From NCBI GenBank assembly GCA_027459625.1, contig DAIDHP010000010.1, positions 1-64,000 on the forward strand: a DNA stretch of 64,000 bases. Direction: 5' to 3'. How positions within the stretch are numbered: position 1 is the first letter of the stretch; every line of letters starts with the position of its first letter. The notes beneath the pieces are model-generated. The model saw only the letters and a program-made list of their open reading frames with translations, had not been told where the DNA came from and searched no databases. This DNA is from Chthonomonadales bacterium. Its GTDB lineage: Bacteria; Armatimonadota; Chthonomonadetes; Chthonomonadales; CAJBBX01. Of the stretch, positions 1 through 10,847 are shown piece after piece. The translations under genes were made by a program, and so were the position numbers.

Positions 1-178
1 ACATACCAGGGAGAAGATATTCCCAATATTTGTGTGTAGAGTTCGGTATCTTTCATAATGTATCATTATGGATAATTCCCGGGGGTTTCCACAAACTTCC
101 CCATAGAGCCCAAAAAATAAATCAGAACTGGAACGTCATAAGGACTTCCTTCAAGGGTTAGGCATAGATGATCCGAAA

Positions 179-2062
179 TTGGCAGTTAATCTATGGATTT
201 CCGATAAAGACAACGAATTCGCCATCAACCTATTCAATGAATACAACCTTTCTCCAAGAAGTACTATTGCCTTCTTCGCGGGAGCAAGCGATAAATCGAA
301 AACATCGAATATCTATGGTGAGGTATTAAATGATGTTTGCAAAAGATATAATTATACGATAATAGCTCTTGGAACCATACAGGATCTTGAAATCACTGAT
401 CAAAATCTAAATAACATTAATGTTCCATATATTAATCTTTGCGGTAAAACAAATTTAAGACAGGCCGCATCAATTATAGCCAACTGTGCGATTAGCGTCG
501 GATCAGATACAAGTTTGGCACATATATCTTGTGCTGTTAACACAAAAAATGTAATATTACTCGGTGGTGCACATTTCGGTAGATTTTTACCATACTCTCC
601 CTTGACATCTGTTGTGTGTTTGCCATTAGATTGTTATGGGTGTGATTGGAAATGCATGTATAACCACTCGTATTGTATCAACGGAGTTAACTCCAATATT
701 TTTAAAGATGCGTTATTGCAATCCATAAAAACAGATTCAAAAAGACCGAGAGTATTCATACAGTCGAGTGTAGATTGGCATGACACAATAAATAAACCTA
801 AATGGAAACCGTTTTCATCTGATGTTATATTAAAGGATTGCGATATAATCGAACTGGAAAATCACTCGAGTGATATATCCAAACCCCTATTGAGTTCATA
901 TAACGTTAATCCCATTCGCGTCTCCGCCATCGTCTCCACTTACAAATCCGAGCGTTTCATGCGCGGATGCCTCGAGGATCTCGTTAACCAAACGCTATAT
1001 AAAAAAGGCGGATTGGAGATAGTTGTGGTTGATGCGTGTTCGCCTGAAAAGGAGGGGGATATAGTTAAAGAGTACCGGGATAAATATGCGAATATAAAAT
1101 ACATTAGAACGGATGACAGAATTTCTCTCTACTCCGCATGGAATTTGGGAATCCAAAACGCAAGCGGCGAGTATGTCACCAGCGCAAATACGGATGATCG
1201 TCACGCACCCGATATGCTCGAGAGAATGGCGTGGGAATTGGGTAGCCATCCGGAATTCGGACTCGCCTACGCGGACTGTTTTATCACGAGAACGGAAAAT
1301 GTGACTTTCATTGACCCCCGCCCAACCGGTATATACACTTGGAAGGAGCATAGCCACAAGGAACTGCTCAAGGGATGTTATATCGGCCCGCAACCTGTTT
1401 GGCGGCGCTCCCTGCATGATAGATTCGGTTATTTTGACGAGGAGTATCGCTCGGCGGGGGATTACGAATTCTGGCTGCGTTTATCCGCCGGAGGAGTTAA
1501 ATTCCAGCATATTCCGCTCCCCTTGGGTGTCTATTTCGAAAATCCATTCAGCATCTCACTAGGCAATAAGCAATTAAGCTGGGAGGAGAAATTAAAAGCT
1601 CAATACAAATATCTCAATGCCACGCCATATGCTTCAATTGCCATGAATTCCATAAGTGACAATTTAATGGATGCGTCTGTTGAGAAGACGAAACGAGATA
1701 TTAAGGAGCGACCGCTCGATGATCAACCCGACGCCAATGAGGATGACACGCCGGATGCGGATGATTTTGATTCGAGAATGCGAAGCGCCGAGATATATGC
1801 CAACTGGGGAAGATGGATTGAAGTCATTCGATTAACTCGATTATGCATCGAGGAGCAACCGGATGATTGGGCGGCGAAGAATCTTCTATCCGTAGCGCTA
1901 TGGAATACTGGAGAACATGAAGAGGCGCAAAAGATCATGCGCGAGGGGATGGTATCCGCTCCAAACAAACGCGAATTCAGCGCCAATATGGCATCCGCAC
2001 TTCTTGAAGAAGGGGATACGCTCAACGCCCTAGAATATGTTTTGCAGGCCGTAAACTCTTGA
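179..2062 (+). CDS. Multidomain glycosyltransferase: GT9/heptosyltransferase-like N-terminus, GT2 domain, C-terminal TPR-like repeats; 5' end unresolved (TTG start, frame open upstream to ~107)
   Basis: GT9-like 'SIIANCAISVGSDTSLAHISCAVNTKNVILLGG'; GT2-like 'RVSAIVSTYKSERFMRGCLEDLVNQT...IVVVDACSPE...NTDD'; TPR-like tail. Confidence 0.8.
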   Translation: MAVNLWISDKDNEFAINLFNEYNLSPRSTIAFFAGASDKSKTSNIYGEVLNDVCKRYNYTIIALGTIQDLEITDQNLNNINVPYINLCGKTNLRQAASIIANCAISVGSDTSLAHISCAVNTKNVILLGGAHFGRFLPYSPLTSVVCLPLDCYGCDWKCMYNHSYCINGVNSNIFKDALLQSIKTDSKRPRVFIQSSVDWHDTINKPKWKPFSSDVILKDCDIIELENHSSDISKPLLSSYNVNPIRVSAIVSTYKSERFMRGCLEDLVNQTLYKKGGLEIVVVDACSPEKEGDIVKEYRDKYANIKYIRTDDRISLYSAWNLGIQNASGEYVTSANTDDRHAPDMLERMAWELGSHPEFGLAYADCFITRTENVTFIDPRPTGIYTWKEHSHKELLKGCYIGPQPVWRRSLHDRFGYFDEEYRSAGDYEFWLRLSAGGVKFQHIPLPLGVYFENPFSISLGNKQLSWEEKLKAQYKYLNATPYASIAMNSISDNLMDASVEKTKRDIKERPLDDQPDANEDDTPDADDFDSRMRSAEIYANWGRWIEVIRLTRLCIEEQPDDWAAKNLLSVALWNTGEHEEAQKIMREGMVSAPNKREFSANMASALLEEGDTLNALEYVLQAVNS

Positions 2063-2259
2063 ACTGATCGCCGCACTCCTCAAATTATGCTTTCGGGTTC
2101 GAAGATGCGAAACGAAATTCGCACCTTCGTTTAATGATTTCCGGTTTCGAAAGTGTGGGAGATGCTGCGTAAAAGAGACGATTGCGCCCTATTGCATGAT
2201 GCGGGTAATATCTCAAGCGTAACGTGGTAAACCGGAATAAAATCCATAGGAGGATAACC

Positions 2260-3336
2260 GTGTCGCTTCAATGGTTCGCTTTCTCCGTGCGTTTGACACT
2301 TTTACTCGCGTGTTTGGTGATCACCGTTGCGGCATCTCCGAATTCCCTTTCGTCCGCACCGCCGGACATCTCCTTTAAAGTGATCCAAATCCTTGATAAA
2401 CCGGTTATAGACTCCTCAAATATCGGTGCGCAAGATAATAAATACGGGTTCGAGGATGGGATGGCGGTCAAAATTCACGGCGTATATCACCTGATCGTGG
2501 ATGAAATGGCGGGTGATCCGAAATGGGTTAGAATGCGAATCGCGCACTGGATCAGTAAAGACGCCATTCATTGGACCCGAGTCGCCACGATCAAGGAGAC
2601 CAGCGGCCAGCCGAGCTCCGTAACCGGATTGCCTTATGAATCGCTCTGGGGCTCCAATGTCGTTTTCGATAAAAAAACGAATAGATGGAATATGTTTTAT
2701 GTTGGGTATGAGCATGGAGGCGCCACAGGAGGTCGTATTTGGCGCTCCGTTTCCGAGAGCTCCGGGATTGAAGGCATTGGAGGTCCCTACAAGGATATAG
2801 GAATTATCCTGCAGCCGGACGCCCATTCCCAGCCATGGGAGGGGGACCAGGGTACGGATTCGTTTTTTCCGTATCAGGTCGGTAAGAAGTGGCTGGCGTT
2901 TTACGGAAGCCATGATTCCTCTCGTTACATATGGCAGGTCGGTCTTGCGGAGGCGTCCTCTTTGGCGGGACCATGGCATCGATTCCCCACTGGCAATCCT
3001 CTTCCCATCGAACCCATCATGATAGAAAACCCGATCGTCACTCGCATTGGCAAGCTCTATGTGGAGGTCCATGATATGGACGTCATTGGTCCCAATTACA
3101 CACGCGATGCGCATAATGTGGGTTATAGCGTTTCGACCGATGGACTGCACTGGTCCATGGCGGGGCGCATAGAGGTGCAGCCTCCGGGGGTGGCGAACTG
3201 GTCGAACTGTATGCGCACGCCGTTAGGCCTTATTCCCGAGGGACATGATGTGTTCACGTTACTTTACACGGGGCAGGATAAAAAGACAGGGTATTTTCCA
3301 GTGGGAATGGTACGGGTGAGGATGATCAAAAAATAG
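2260..3336 (+). CDS. Secreted glycoside hydrolase, five-bladed beta-propeller (GH43/GH32-like)
   Basis: Signal peptide; 'DGMAVKIHGVYHLIVDEM...HWISKDAIHWTRV' propeller repeats. Start moved from ORF-track 2224 to GTG 2260 because AGGAGG lies at 2248-2253. Confidence 0.65.
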   Translation: MSLQWFAFSVRLTLLLACLVITVAASPNSLSSAPPDISFKVIQILDKPVIDSSNIGAQDNKYGFEDGMAVKIHGVYHLIVDEMAGDPKWVRMRIAHWISKDAIHWTRVATIKETSGQPSSVTGLPYESLWGSNVVFDKKTNRWNMFYVGYEHGGATGGRIWRSVSESSGIEGIGGPYKDIGIILQPDAHSQPWEGDQGTDSFFPYQVGKKWLAFYGSHDSSRYIWQVGLAEASSLAGPWHRFPTGNPLPIEPIMIENPIVTRIGKLYVEVHDMDVIGPNYTRDAHNVGYSVSTDGLHWSMAGRIEVQPPGVANWSNCMRTPLGLIPEGHDVFTLLYTGQDKKTGYFPVGMVRVRMIKK

Positions 3337-3525
3337 CGGTCGAGAGAAATAATCCGATGAATGTTTTTCCCTCGATGCTCTTGAGGGAACCCCGCTCAAA
3401 AAGACTCAAATCGTTTTCGCCCGATACTTAACAAAGGTGCAATTTTAGAGTAGAATGAAGGAGATTCCCAAGATATTTTTTATTGGGCTTATTTTGAGTG
3501 ACACAATGGAAAGGGTTTCCTCTTC

Positions 3526-5532
3526 GTGAATTCGCCTCTTCCCGCCCGTCAACCGGACCAGAGCGCTGCGGATGCGCCCGCACCCACCCATACGCCATCT
3601 AAAATATCTGGCTGGCGTTATTTTAGAGTTATCGTACTCGCTCTTCTGATAGCGCCTTTCTGCACCTATTGGGCGTCCGATCAAATCGTGGACCGCATTT
3701 TCTCCTTAATGGTTCCTCCGGTTATGATCACCTTCGCCCTTGTTTTGGTCAATAAGTTGCTCCAGAAATACGCACCCAGGTTCGCTTTTCTGGAAGGCGA
3801 ATTGGTTGTGTTTTATATTATGCAGTCGGTTATATGCGTCATGTCCTCGGAATGGATGGACATGATCAACAATTACATCGTCACCTACGCCATTCGAGCG
3901 CAAAGCGATCCCACGGTTCAAAACCATATTCTGCCATATTTGTCGAAATATCTTTTCTTCACAAACGAAAAGCAATTGCGCGATATCGAGATGGGAGGTT
4001 ACTCGCTTGAGTACACTCTCCAGCATTTGGGGATGTGGTGGCGTCCGATATTGAGTTGGACTTTTATCGTATTCCTTGTCTGTTTTTCCATGCTCTGTAT
4101 TAACAGCCTCATGCGTGATCAGTGGACACGCCGAGAGAAACTCGCTTTCCCGATCATCCAACTACCGATGGCGATGATGGAGGGCGGCGGGAGGTCTACG
4201 TTCTGGCGAAACAGGTATATGTGGGGCGGCTTCATTGTCATGGCGATTCTGGATTTGCTTAATGGCTTCCACTATCTTTATCCCTCGCTACCATGGATCA
4301 ATCTACGATTTATCGGAGATATGTCTCAATGGCTGCCCAACCCGCCATGGAACGCAATCGGGTGGACACCCATCGGGCTGTTTCCGTTTATCTCCGCACT
4401 GGGTGTTTTCATGCCCACCGACCTTCTCTTCTCATGCATCTTTTTCTTCTTCTTTAGAAAGATGGAGCTTGTAACCATTGCGGCATTCGGTGTGCAACAG
4501 GGTGAAGGCGGCGGAGGGGGGCTCGTCCCCGGTCCACCATACTTAAGCGAACAATCCTGGGGTGCTTTCATCGGACTATTCCTCAGCGCTCTGTTTGTGT
4601 CGCGAGGTTACCTAAAGGAGATTTGGGAGGAGATTGTAAAGGGTACGCGCCGAAAGGGGGAACTCTCCCACCGCTTCATTTTCGTCGGATTGCTGCTGAG
4701 TATGATCGGATTGGGTTGGGTGGGGGTGTCCATCGGACTGCCGTTCCTATTGGTTATCGGTTATCTTTGTCTCTATTTGGTGTTCGCAATTGCGGTGACG
4801 CGGCTTCGCGCTCAGTTAGGCGCACCCACTCACGAGATGGCGTTTATGGGGCCGAACCAGATGATCGTTGATTTCGCGGGAACTCAGAACCTTTCCGAAG
4901 CCACCATCACACATGTGGTTACGACATTCTATTTCATGAATCGTATTCACAGGGATGACCCAATGCCATCCCAGCTTGAATCCATGAAAATGGGGGAGAC
5001 AAGCGGCGTCAATCAGATGTTGATATTTTTTGTGATTGTTGGGGCGACTATTGTAGGCACCATACTCGCGCATATCACTCGCATTTACTTGAACTACCAC
5101 CTTGGATATGGCACTTGGGGCGGAGGCGCGGGTTTTGGCACGGGCACGGTTGGTACGATTTCCAGCTTACTTAACAATCGCCATCCCGCAAACCCGGTTG
5201 CCATTTCGGCGGTGTTGGCGGGGCTGTTGGTAGTGATCGCATTGGATTTCATCCGGTTCCGTTACTCGGGTTTCCCATTGCATCCCGCAGGCTACGCGCT
5301 CGCTATGAATTTCGGCTTGGATTATTACTGGACCGGGTTATTGGCTGTGCTGATAATCAAGGTGTTCGTGACTCACTATTACGGGCTGAAGGGGTACGAT
5401 AAAATGCGCAATGTTGCGCTTGGGGTGATCCTCGGGGAGTTCGTCGTGGAGACCATTTGGGCGGTGATGGCGATGTACACCGGGCATTCCACCTATTCCA
5501 TTTCCATTAACGACAGGCTTTGGGGACTATAA
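3526..5532 (+). CDS. Large polytopic membrane protein, DUF6785/DUF6784-like
   Basis: About 12 hydrophobic segments over 668 aa; overall resemblance to the DUF6785 family, recalled from memory. Confidence 0.65.
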   Translation: MNSPLPARQPDQSAADAPAPTHTPSKISGWRYFRVIVLALLIAPFCTYWASDQIVDRIFSLMVPPVMITFALVLVNKLLQKYAPRFAFLEGELVVFYIMQSVICVMSSEWMDMINNYIVTYAIRAQSDPTVQNHILPYLSKYLFFTNEKQLRDIEMGGYSLEYTLQHLGMWWRPILSWTFIVFLVCFSMLCINSLMRDQWTRREKLAFPIIQLPMAMMEGGGRSTFWRNRYMWGGFIVMAILDLLNGFHYLYPSLPWINLRFIGDMSQWLPNPPWNAIGWTPIGLFPFISALGVFMPTDLLFSCIFFFFFRKMELVTIAAFGVQQGEGGGGGLVPGPPYLSEQSWGAFIGLFLSALFVSRGYLKEIWEEIVKGTRRKGELSHRFIFVGLLLSMIGLGWVGVSIGLPFLLVIGYLCLYLVFAIAVTRLRAQLGAPTHEMAFMGPNQMIVDFAGTQNLSEATITHVVTTFYFMNRIHRDDPMPSQLESMKMGETSGVNQMLIFFVIVGATIVGTILAHITRIYLNYHLGYGTWGGGAGFGTGTVGTISSLLNNRHPANPVAISAVLAGLLVVIALDFIRFRYSGFPLHPAGYALAMNFGLDYYWTGLLAVLIIKVFVTHYYGLKGYDKMRNVALGVILGEFVVETIWAVMAMYTGHSTYSISINDRLWGL

Positions 5533-5709
5533 GCCAGTCTCGGATCTCCTCCTCTCCATATCCTGCCATAGGATTTGCAGGAAAACGCAATGTCACAAGG
5601 ATCGCATTGCGCAGATGTATGTTACGCAACGCCTGATAAATTTCTCATCCGCATCCTCAATGCCATATTTACGGATGGGAATCACTGTTCTTAAAGCGGA
5701 ATCCTGAAG

Positions 5710-8700
5710 CTATTGCAAGGGCCAGCCGCCAAACTCCTCGATAATGACATCGATGGCATCCATTAATTCTATGGTTTCGGAGATTGCAGCCACGATTCGA
5801 CGGTAATGCTCCAAATCGTCGAAGTTGAGAATAAGCCCCTTACGGTCCTTGAGCCATTTGGCGCACACTTGGTAACCCCCGATTTGGAATTCCCACGCAT
5901 TGGACTCCACGCCTTCAAAAAACTGACTTTTATTGATCCACACACGCCCCGTTCCATCGGTGGAGGTTGCTTCCTCGTAGCGTATGCCATCCACCATGTT
6001 TCCGCCTGCGATTGGAAAATTGGGTAACACGGAGCCTGTCTTTTCCATCACGTGCAAGGAGATTAACTTTTCACCGAGCGGTAGGATTTTTTTGAAAAAA
6101 GCGGCGTTTGATGGAAAAGGAATGCGAGGGAAATCCATTCTTAAGAGCTCGGCGTATCGGGAACGGTATGACGGTGCGTGAAGAATGGCGTAGATATAGG
6201 CGAATATATCTTCCGGACCGAAGGTGTTGATAAGATCACACTTTGTATTGGGAATGTAATCCATCCCTATATTCGTTGATAATGCTTGTATGAACTCTGG
6301 CGCAAGATTGACATTGTCACCTTCGAATCTATTCGATATGTTTTCTTCATGTACAAACAGATGCATTTTGAATTCCAGCTTCGGATATAAATACAGAGGA
6401 GAAAGATAACTTCCATCATACAGCGTAGCAAGCTTATGTTGTCCTGCTGGTTTATTGCATACAATGACTGAGAATAATTCCTTCGTTTGTCGCGTTGATA
6501 TCAGAGCGAAATTTCTTTGAAGCATGCAATCATTTATCTCCTGACGAAGGTAATCAAATGCGTAAGCACCATAAAGCATATAACGGAAATCAAACGGACG
6601 GTATATGCACATTTGAGGTTCAATGTCATTCATCAAAAAATGTCTCGCATGACTTAATGACCAATCTCTGTTATCTATTAAATGATATCTGTTGCGTATT
6701 TCTTCATCCGATAACAGGACATTTTTAAAATCGTTAATCCTTTTGTTGGCTTCCTGATATGTAAAGCTAATTGCAAAATGATCCCGATGAGAATTAGGAC
6801 CTAATAACGTTTTGGGGAATATGTCAGAAACCCTCCATCCTTTTTCATATTCATTTTTCAAATGCTCATCATGAGGGATAAATAGATATTGAGGGCTACA
6901 TGGCTTCAACTCCCTCCATTCCGTATTCATTAAATCCGATTCCAACAAACGCTTGTATTTCGTCTCCCTTTTTCCCCATAACTCCGCATATCTTACTTTC
7001 GCCAAGCCCTTTTCGGGTTTTCCGCGCCTCACGAATATCCCAATTGCGACACCTTGCTGAATGTCAAATACGTTTTCCTCTTTCTCGCCATCGGGGCCGC
7101 GCTCTCGCTTCTTGCTATTCCCATGCAGATTTAATATGTAGATATCATCAAAGGCGGTCATCAGGCTTTGACGCATTCCGCGGAACGTGGGATTATCAAG
7201 ATAACCATGATTGGTGATGAACGCAAGCGCTCCGTAACCGGTTCGCTCTATTTTCCATTGCCCGAAGCGAATAAACTTGACGTAATCGTCGTTCAGCCAT
7301 TTCGGATTGCGTTCCCCCAGAGGTTGTCCGTCCACTTCGAAATAGTTATCGGTGGATTCTCCGGTCAAACTGTCTCGCCCTCTCAGAAGATCGTTAATCC
7401 AAGCTCCTTTGTTGGCGGAGTGTCCGGAGTAGGGGGGATTGCCAAGTATCACCATCACGGGTGCGTCTCTCTTGATGGCGCTGGCGGCGTTCGCCTCCTC
7501 GGTTACCCATTGAGCGAAGAGGTTGTTCTCCGTTGCAATGATCGCTTCCTCCAATGTGTTTGTTAAATAAACACGCAGTCTTTCCTCGGATTGGAAATCG
7601 TATCCGGATTCCGACAATTGCAAACCGAGTTTCATGTGCGCGACGGCGTAAGGCGCCATCAGGAGTTCAAATCCAAAGAGCCTGGGAAGCAGATGATTTC
7701 GCACATACCCGGACCACATCCCCTCGTTGCCTTTAAATCTCTCTTGAATGCAATCAATCACCCCGTACAGGAAGGTGCCTGTTCCCGCCGCAGGATCGAG
7801 GATCTGAACTCTGTGAATTTCACCCTGCTTTCCGTGAGGGTACGTTTGTTTTACTGTGCCTGCGTATGCCAAGCCCTCCGGCATGTCGAACTCTGTTTTG
7901 AGAATGCCGTCCACGCTGCGCACTATATACGAAACCACCGGTTCCGGAGTGTAATACACCCCTCTTTTCTCACGCAAGGTTGGATTGTACTCGGAGAGGA
8001 AAGTTTCGTAAAAATGAACCACAGGGTCCTCTTGCCTGGTTCTTTTTCCAAACTGCTCCAAAACGGCGGTCATATCCGCATGGGAAAGAAGATTCGCCAA
8101 ATCATCAACCGCCCATGCGATACGATCATCCAAATCCGGTCCGGCGATATGGTTAAACATGCGTCGAAGAAAGGGATTTGTCTTTGGCAGGATGTAGGCG
8201 GCGTTACGCCTTGAGAAAGCTCCGTTGGCTTCATCACTGCAACGCGCTGCGAATAGACCGTAACATACCGTTTGAGCGTACATATCGGAGAATTGGGTGG
8301 GGGTCAGTTCATGCAGCAGACTCTGCTGGAAACCGATCATCTGCTGATGCAGCGTTCCTCCTCGATCCTCATCGTCGAAAGAACCAAGGATGGCATCTCT
8401 GATAATTCTTGCCAAGTGCGCCATGCGTTTGGCGAGTTCGTTGGGCGTAGCGATTATTTGCGCTTTTGCATGCAGAAATGATTCCATCAGCGACGACACA
8501 TCCAAAATGCCAGCCGTATCAGGCAGCAGTTTGGCGGATGGAATTATAGTTGCAAGCCTTGCTGTTTTGCGATGCTCTCCTCCGAAAAACCATCGAAACT
8601 CAAGGTAATCCGTTAGAATCAAGCTGCCGAGTGAATCAAGGTAGCGCCGCAACTGATCCTTAGCGAGAGCTTTGTCCAAGGAAGCTCCGATATCTTTCGC

Positions 8701-8907
8701 TTCCACATAGCCTATCGGAGTCTCTCCTCTTGTCAAGATGAAATCGGGGGCCCCGCATCGAATGCGCTTTGGCTCATTGATCGCCGTTACATCGTCCTCA
8801 AAGCTTTCAAGAAGCTCCTTGAGAAAGGGTCGATATGAATGCTCCGTTGTGTTGCCCGTATCCAGGGCGTTTTGGATTTTGGAAAGATAATCCTCAAATG
8901 GATTCAT
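5710..8907 (-). CDS. Single-chain restriction-modification enzyme (Type IIG-like; PD-(D/E)XK nuclease + N6-adenine methyltransferase + C-terminal specificity region resembling Type ISP)
   Basis: 'GAPDFILTRGETPIGYVEAK' nuclease motif; motif I 'ILDPAAGTGTFLYGVID'; motif IV 'ILGNPPYSG'; no helicase motifs seen. Confidence 0.88.
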   Translation of the reverse strand: MNPFEDYLSKIQNALDTGNTTEHSYRPFLKELLESFEDDVTAINEPKRIRCGAPDFILTRGETPIGYVEAKDIGASLDKALAKDQLRRYLDSLGSLILTDYLEFRWFFGGEHRKTARLATIIPSAKLLPDTAGILDVSSLMESFLHAKAQIIATPNELAKRMAHLARIIRDAILGSFDDEDRGGTLHQQMIGFQQSLLHELTPTQFSDMYAQTVCYGLFAARCSDEANGAFSRRNAAYILPKTNPFLRRMFNHIAGPDLDDRIAWAVDDLANLLSHADMTAVLEQFGKRTRQEDPVVHFYETFLSEYNPTLREKRGVYYTPEPVVSYIVRSVDGILKTEFDMPEGLAYAGTVKQTYPHGKQGEIHRVQILDPAAGTGTFLYGVIDCIQERFKGNEGMWSGYVRNHLLPRLFGFELLMAPYAVAHMKLGLQLSESGYDFQSEERLRVYLTNTLEEAIIATENNLFAQWVTEEANAASAIKRDAPVMVILGNPPYSGHSANKGAWINDLLRGRDSLTGESTDNYFEVDGQPLGERNPKWLNDDYVKFIRFGQWKIERTGYGALAFITNHGYLDNPTFRGMRQSLMTAFDDIYILNLHGNSKKRERGPDGEKEENVFDIQQGVAIGIFVRRGKPEKGLAKVRYAELWGKRETKYKRLLESDLMNTEWRELKPCSPQYLFIPHDEHLKNEYEKGWRVSDIFPKTLLGPNSHRDHFAISFTYQEANKRINDFKNVLLSDEEIRNRYHLIDNRDWSLSHARHFLMNDIEPQMCIYRPFDFRYMLYGAYAFDYLRQEINDCMLQRNFALISTRQTKELFSVIVCNKPAGQHKLATLYDGSYLSPLYLYPKLEFKMHLFVHEENISNRFEGDNVNLAPEFIQALSTNIGMDYIPNTKCDLINTFGPEDIFAYIYAILHAPSYRSRYAELLRMDFPRIPFPSNAAFFKKILPLGEKLISLHVMEKTGSVLPNFPIAGGNMVDGIRYEEATSTDGTGRVWINKSQFFEGVESNAWEFQIGGYQVCAKWLKDRKGLILNFDDLEHYRRIVAAISETIELMDAIDVIIEEFGGWPLQ

Positions 8908-8982
8908 GATGGGTTCCTGGAGTGTATGTCGTGGATTTTACCTTCCAACCATTCCCCCTTGCAAATCGTACCATGAGGGATG

Positions 8983-10740
8983 TCAGGAAGCCGTCTCCTT
9001 TGCGAGGATATGCCTCGACCTCACGATGGACCAGGCGTACCATGAGGTTTGTTCACCGTTACCCGGATCGCTCATGCTTATCTTTCCATCCGGGGATACC
9101 GTGAAACTCTCGGCGAATATGGGATCGCTGTTCGCTTGCTCCAGGAAATCCAACAGGCTGCAAGTTCTGTCCCATTCTTTATGTTCGATCGAAAACATGA
9201 ACTCCCACGCCCACTGCTTGCCAATCACCATTCGAGCGATTTTGTTCGGAGGATTCCATTCCGCCGCCAGCAAATTCAACCCCCTCCAAGGAAACATTGC
9301 CACTTGCCGGTAGGCATGAATCGTGTTATCGAGAATGTCGGGATTCGCTCCTCGCCAACCAGCGGCTACGGGCGAAAGGTTCACCCACGAAATCCCGTCG
9401 TATATCACACCCTTTCCGCCGTCCGGCAATCGCATCTCCGCATAGATGGTCTTGCCTCCCAACTGCATGGTCAAATTTAGCTGAATTCCGCTTTCTAGTT
9501 CATTCAACGCCCGTTGCCATTTGTAAAAATGCTCCCAATCCTCCCTTCTTTTGGCAATCGGGATGAGTTCGCGCCATGTCTCCGCCACAAAACTCTGAGT
9601 TAGTAGGTCGTAACAATCCCAAAAGCGTCCTTCCCTGGAGTGCTCGAAACAGGGGTTGCGGATTAGGTAGGTTGCAGTGGTTCCCCATCCCATGTTCATG
9701 TAGGGCATGTCGGTGGCTTGATCCGCGAGATGGGATACTTGACGATAGGTTTGATCTTCAAAGCCTCGGTCTTCGCTTTGGGCGACATATCTCGCCCACG
9801 CCAGGAGGACGCTATATTGCCCATCCGGTTGATCGGAATCACTTAAAATCGGGATTTCATCCTTTTGGGCGTAGTCAAGAGAACCAAAATCCAACGCGAA
9901 CGCCGTGACATGATCCTTATGGAGCTGCCAGCCTATGGGAGGCTTGTCGTGAGAGTATGCGCCTCCGAACGGGTTATCGGTCACTTCATTCAATCCCCAC
10001 CAAATCATGTTTCCTTCCCCCTTGAAGGATAATCGGATTGCATAATCCGTCTCGGTTTGAAGCTTGAAGGATTCATCGAATTTGGCGATCACCCACCCGT
10101 TGATGAACTCATTGATCGTTTTTGTCCATGTCACAATGGCGGAAGGGTCATTGGCGTTTCGCACGATCTCGACGGTAAGGATGCCCTTGGCGTTAACCGA
10201 CGTTAGCCACACATCCACCGCATATAGTCGTTCGGATGACGCCTTGAAGGGTTGCGCTCCGCCATAGTTAGGCTGATCAAGCCGATACAGGGGGACGTAA
10301 TGGAAGAGTTGTCCGGGATTTCGCGCATTGATGATGGGCGGATTTTCCTTTTGTTCGGGACCGATCACATGAGGGATGCGATTCATATGGGAGAGTTCCG
10401 TGGACTCCAGGATGAAATTTAAAATATTCCTCGCGTTTTTCAACCCCTTTTCTTCAAGCATCAGGAAAACGTAAGGACCTGCGGTGCGGGGGAACATGCC
10501 GGAGTAGGCGCCGGTCAGGGATTCAGGGAGATAGCCGTCCGCAGAAATACGATGCACGAGGCTTTGGTAGGTGTTATCGAATAGCCTCTTGTGAAATGGA
10601 CTGTTCAGCCTCTTGATCACATCCTCTTTCGTTGACATGGTGATGCCCTCCCCGCTCTTGGCGTTTCCAAAGTTTACTCCCAAAATCCCTAAAGCCGGAA
10701 CGATCATGGCGGCTTGGATGAATTGACGCCTGTTTATCAT
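8983..10740 (-). CDS. Secreted protein with putative alpha/alpha-barrel glycosidase-like fold; Tat-like signal
   Basis: 'MINRRQFIQAAMIVPALGILG'; 'DGYLPESLTGAYSGMFPRTAGPYVFLMLEEKG'. Start chosen at internal Met (ORF track 10755). Confidence 0.6.
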   Translation of the reverse strand: MINRRQFIQAAMIVPALGILGVNFGNAKSGEGITMSTKEDVIKRLNSPFHKRLFDNTYQSLVHRISADGYLPESLTGAYSGMFPRTAGPYVFLMLEEKGLKNARNILNFILESTELSHMNRIPHVIGPEQKENPPIINARNPGQLFHYVPLYRLDQPNYGGAQPFKASSERLYAVDVWLTSVNAKGILTVEIVRNANDPSAIVTWTKTINEFINGWVIAKFDESFKLQTETDYAIRLSFKGEGNMIWWGLNEVTDNPFGGAYSHDKPPIGWQLHKDHVTAFALDFGSLDYAQKDEIPILSDSDQPDGQYSVLLAWARYVAQSEDRGFEDQTYRQVSHLADQATDMPYMNMGWGTTATYLIRNPCFEHSREGRFWDCYDLLTQSFVAETWRELIPIAKRREDWEHFYKWQRALNELESGIQLNLTMQLGGKTIYAEMRLPDGGKGVIYDGISWVNLSPVAAGWRGANPDILDNTIHAYRQVAMFPWRGLNLLAAEWNPPNKIARMVIGKQWAWEFMFSIEHKEWDRTCSLLDFLEQANSDPIFAESFTVSPDGKISMSDPGNGEQTSWYAWSIVRSRHILAKETAS

Positions 10741-10847
10741 GTCTGGAATGTCCATACGTTATGCCTAACTCCTTGTTATCCCATCTCGAACAAACAGGAC
10801 CGTATTCCTCAATTATGGATTCACCAAGCCCCGTGCTGCAAATGCGG

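Noticed and set aside
995-1417. Antisense ORF inside the glycosyltransferase gene, one of many overlapping ORFs in the track
   Set aside because: Overlaps a well-supported CDS and has no recognisable domain. Same reasoning applied to similar shadows, e.g. 2416-3150, 7591-8214, 15795-16535, 23891-24775, 28595-29878, 43024-43893, 43992-44786, 45636-46322, 48698-49288 and 52926-53591.
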